DNA of 6,870 nucleotides from Sulfurospirillum sp. (GTDB lineage Bacteria > Campylobacterota > Campylobacteria > Campylobacterales > QNZT01), in assembly GCA_003978455.1 (NCBI GenBank), contig QNZT01000034.1:1-6870 (forward strand), read 5' to 3'. Position 1 is the stretch's first letter, and each line of letters begins with the position of its first letter. The translations under genes and the position numbers were made by a program. Positions 5,092 to 6,870 of this stretch are shown in pieces. Under the pieces are notes generated by a model that worked only from the letters and a program-made list of their open reading frames with translations, was not told the DNA's origin and did no database searches.

Positions 5092-6675
5092 AAAAAAAGT
5101 GTGCTTAACACCATCCAAAAACATCTCGACGGCGATTTCGCCCTCGAGAAACCCAAAGATCTCTCTTTTGGGCATTATGCCACACCCGCCGCTTTTTCAC
5201 TCGCCAAAGTACACCGCAAGTCACCGATGATCATCGCCGAAGAGCTGGCAAAAAAGTTTGAAGATGAAGCGATTTTTACCAAAGTCGATGCCCTCAAAGG
5301 CTACCTGAACTTCAAACTGAGCGACACTTTTCTCGACACCAAAGCCACAGAAGCGATCCTGAACGAAGCGGAGTTTGCCAAAGGAGACAAAAGCGGTACG
5401 ATCCTGCTTGAGTATGTCAGTGCCAACCCGACGGGACCTTTGCACATCGGTCATGCCAGAGGTGCGGTGTTTGGAGATACGCTTTACAAAATCGGCAAAC
5501 ATCTTGGCTACGATATCACAGCCGAGTACTATGTCAACGATGCAGGAAACCAGATCAGACTACTCGGACTCTCTATCTTTCTGGCGGGTCGCGACAAGTT
5601 TACCGATCTTGAAGTAAGCTGGCCCGAAGAGTTTTACCGGGGTGAATATATCTACGACCTTGCAGAAGTCGCCAAAGAAGCGCTTGGAACAGAGATCTTC
5701 GAAGATGAAAAAAATATCGAAACGCTATCTGAGTGGGGCAAGGAGAAGATGCTTGACCTCATCCGCCAGAATCTCGCCGACGCCAACATCACTTTCGACA
5801 CATTTGTCAGTGAAAAAGCGCTCTTTGAAAAGTGGGAAGATACATTTGCCAAACTCAAAGAGCACGGTGCCGTTTATGAAAAAGATGGGAAAGTCTGGCT
5901 AAAATCAACCGAAAAAGGCGATGAGAAGGATCGTGTCATCGTCCGTGAAGACGGCAGACCGACCTATCTGGCGGGAGATATCATCTACCATAACGAGAAG
6001 TTTGAGAGAGGGTATGACCACTACATCAACATCTGGGGTGCCGACCACCACGGCTATATCGCCCGTGTCAAAGCGGCAGTGGCGTTTCTGGGATACGATC
6101 CCGAGAAACTGGAAGTGATCCTCTCCCAGATGGTTGCCCTGCTCAAAGGCGGCGAACCCTACAAGATGAGCAAACGCGCCGGAAACTTTATCCTCATGAG
6201 CGATGTTGTGGAAGAGGTCGGTGCCGAGGCGTTGCGTTTTATCTTTCTGACCAAAAAGAGTGACACCCATCTGGAGTTCGATGTCGATATGCTAAAAACA
6301 GAGGACAGCTCCAACCCCATCTACTACATCCAGTACGCACATGCGCGGATCAACCAAGTGTTTGAAAAAGCGGGCAAAGATCCGCATGAAGTGGTTCAGA
6401 CCAAACTCGAAGAGCTCGACGAAGATGCACAAAACCTGCTCTTCAGCGCCCTGCTTCTGCCCGAAGTTCTGGAAGATGCATTTGAGTCGAGACAGCTTCA
6501 GAAACTGACCGACTATCTCAAGTCACTTGCGGCACTCTACCACCAGTTCTACAACAAACACAAAATCGTCGGAACCAAAAACGAGGACAAACTTCTCAAA
6601 CTCTCCGCGATGGTGGCAGTGACACTGCGCACAGGACTCAAACTGATGGGTATCGAAGCCAAATACAAGATGTAA
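5089..6675 (+). CDS. argS: Arginyl-tRNA synthetase (class I)
   Basis: ArgS charges tRNA-Arg with arginine using ATP in the cytoplasm and, as a rule in this family, needs the tRNA for amino-acid activation. The 528-residue protein begins with the ArgRS additional N-terminal domain (about 1-85), including FGHYATPAAFSLAK. The catalytic Rossmann core has SANPTGPLHIGHARG with HIGH at 119-122, then AEYYVNDAGNQIRLLG (145-160), DGRPTYLAGDIIYH (288-301), GADHHGY (317-323) and the KMSK loop at 359-362 (YKMSKRAGNFI). The C-terminal helical anticodon-binding (DALR-type) domain occupies about 405-528, with the usual IYYIQYAHARI entry. Nothing key is missing. The start is TTG with a ribosome binding site overlapping the tatA stop. 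It is downstream of tatA in a two-gene unit and is probably the last gene of it, since a new promoter follows. Confidence 0.97.
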   Translation: MKKSVLNTIQKHLDGDFALEKPKDLSFGHYATPAAFSLAKVHRKSPMIIAEELAKKFEDEAIFTKVDALKGYLNFKLSDTFLDTKATEAILNEAEFAKGDKSGTILLEYVSANPTGPLHIGHARGAVFGDTLYKIGKHLGYDITAEYYVNDAGNQIRLLGLSIFLAGRDKFTDLEVSWPEEFYRGEYIYDLAEVAKEALGTEIFEDEKNIETLSEWGKEKMLDLIRQNLADANITFDTFVSEKALFEKWEDTFAKLKEHGAVYEKDGKVWLKSTEKGDEKDRVIVREDGRPTYLAGDIIYHNEKFERGYDHYINIWGADHHGYIARVKAAVAFLGYDPEKLEVILSQMVALLKGGEPYKMSKRAGNFILMSDVVEEVGAEALRFIFLTKKSDTHLEFDVDMLKTEDSSNPIYYIQYAHARINQVFEKAGKDPHEVVQTKLEELDEDAQNLLFSALLLPEVLEDAFESRQLQKLTDYLKSLAALYHQFYNKHKIVGTKNEDKLLKLSAMVAVTLRTGLKLMGIEAKYKM

Positions 6676-6686
6676 CCCGACTTCAT

Positions 6687-6707
6687 GAAGTGCATTTTCT
6701 GCACTTC
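6687..6707 (+). repeat. Hairpin after argS, no U-tract
   Basis: GAAGTGCA (6687-6694) pairs perfectly with TGCACTTC (6700-6707) around a 5-nt loop TTTTC, starting 12 bp after the argS stop. On neither strand is it followed by a run of T, so it is not a standard intrinsic terminator. It could protect the argS mRNA 3' end or act with another factor. Confidence 0.5.
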
Positions 6708-6758
6708 TGCCCGCAAAAAATATTCTGGAACAGCACACAACAAAACAGGATATTCACC

Positions 6759-6801
6759 AACGCTGTTTTACCATTTGCAAAAATCCGGGTAAAATAGCGT
6801 T
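6759..6801. repeat. 14-bp inverted repeat enclosing a promoter
   Basis: The left arm (6759-6772, AACGCTGTTTTACC) pairs with the right arm (6788-6801, GGTAAAATAGCGTT) in 13 Watson-Crick pairs and one G-T pair, with a 15-nt spacer. The arms contain the putative -35 and -10 boxes, and the right arm ends immediately before the ATG at 6802. No T-run follows on either strand. It may be an operator for a dimeric regulator. Confidence 0.55.
6767..6795 (+). promoter_or_regulatory. Promoter of the last gene (TTTACC - 17 bp - TAAAAT)
   Basis: TTTACC (6767-6772) and TAAAAT (6790-6795) have 17-bp spacing and match the sigma-70 boxes at 4/6 and 5/6. The predicted transcription start, about 6-8 bp after the -10, coincides with the ATG at 6802, so the mRNA may be leaderless. 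Confidence 0.45.
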
Positions 6802-6870
6802 ATGCAAACACGAAACCGCTTCAGGAAAATTCTCTTTTTCACACTTACTGCCCTCGTGACACTTTTCCTG
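6802..6870 (+). CDS. N-terminus of unidentified membrane or secreted protein (runs off window)
   Basis: Twenty-three codons are visible from the ATG to the window edge, without a stop. The product starts with a basic stretch (RNRFRK, residues 4-9) followed by a hydrophobic run (ILFFTLTALVTLFL, 10-23), the pattern of a signal peptide or single membrane anchor. There is no Shine-Dalgarno before the ATG. The predicted transcription start falls on or next to the ATG, which would make the message leaderless. Too little is present to name a family; the penicillin-binding and murein-transpeptidase families often start like this, but so do many others. Confidence 0.5.
   Translation, partial: MQTRNRFRKILFFTLTALVTLFL

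Noticed and set aside
1..6870. Search for CRISPR arrays, tRNA or rRNA genes, insertion sequences, phage genes or defence systems
   Set aside because: No repeat-spacer pattern, cloverleaf, transposase motif or phage-like gene was seen; nearly all of the window is accounted for by conserved housekeeping and motility genes.

Overview
This window looks like a chromosomal housekeeping segment from a member of the Campylobacterota (the former Epsilonproteobacteria). That is an inference from gene content and order: EF-Ts, an ABC ATPase, FliR, a NucT-like nuclease, an acidic ChePep-like protein, Gmk, TatA and ArgS. From memory, the Campylobacter jejuni genome has rpsB-tsf-ABC-fliR-'highly acidic protein'-gmk-tatA-argS as a run, and Helicobacter pylori has nuc-'poly E-rich protein' (ChePep)-gmk-tatA-argS. 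This window appears to combine both arrangements. The moderate G+C content suggests a free-living relative such as a Sulfurovum- or Sulfurimonas-like bacterium, but the genus cannot be fixed from the sequence.

Layout. Bases 2-775 are the C-terminal three quarters of tsf. A LolD/MacB-type ABC ATPase follows at 805-1494, preceded by a perfect 11-bp inverted repeat that covers its Shine-Dalgarno. fliR (1504-2268, TTG start) comes next. Its end overlaps by 8 bp the end of a convergent gene on the minus strand (2261-2818), a secreted single-HKD phospholipase-D-family nuclease resembling NucT. A divergent gap of only 38 bp separates nucT from a plus-strand acidic protein (2857-4158) with a receiver-like N-terminus, which I identify as a ChePep homologue. 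gmk (4160-4762, GTG start) follows after one base. An 89-bp gap with an extended -10 promoter leads to tatA (4852-5076) and argS (5089-6675, TTG start). The last 195 bp hold two hairpin-forming inverted repeats, a promoter, and the first 23 codons of an unidentified membrane or secreted protein.

How the genes relate. Translation (tsf, argS), nucleotide supply (gmk) and protein or lipoprotein traffic (ABC ATPase, tatA) are interleaved with motility: fliR is a flagellar export-gate subunit and ChePep controls chemotaxis at the flagellar pole in H. pylori. nucT is the only complete gene on the opposite strand and interrupts an otherwise co-directional run, so a long transcript from tsf-ABC-fliR would be antisense to it.

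I found no new enzyme system, CRISPR array, mobile element, tRNA or rRNA. The points most worth a second look are the Shine-Dalgarno-masking repeat before the ABC gene, the antisense nucT arrangement, the receiver-like domain and buried hydrophobic segment of the acidic protein, and the 14-bp inverted repeat that encloses the promoter of the last gene.
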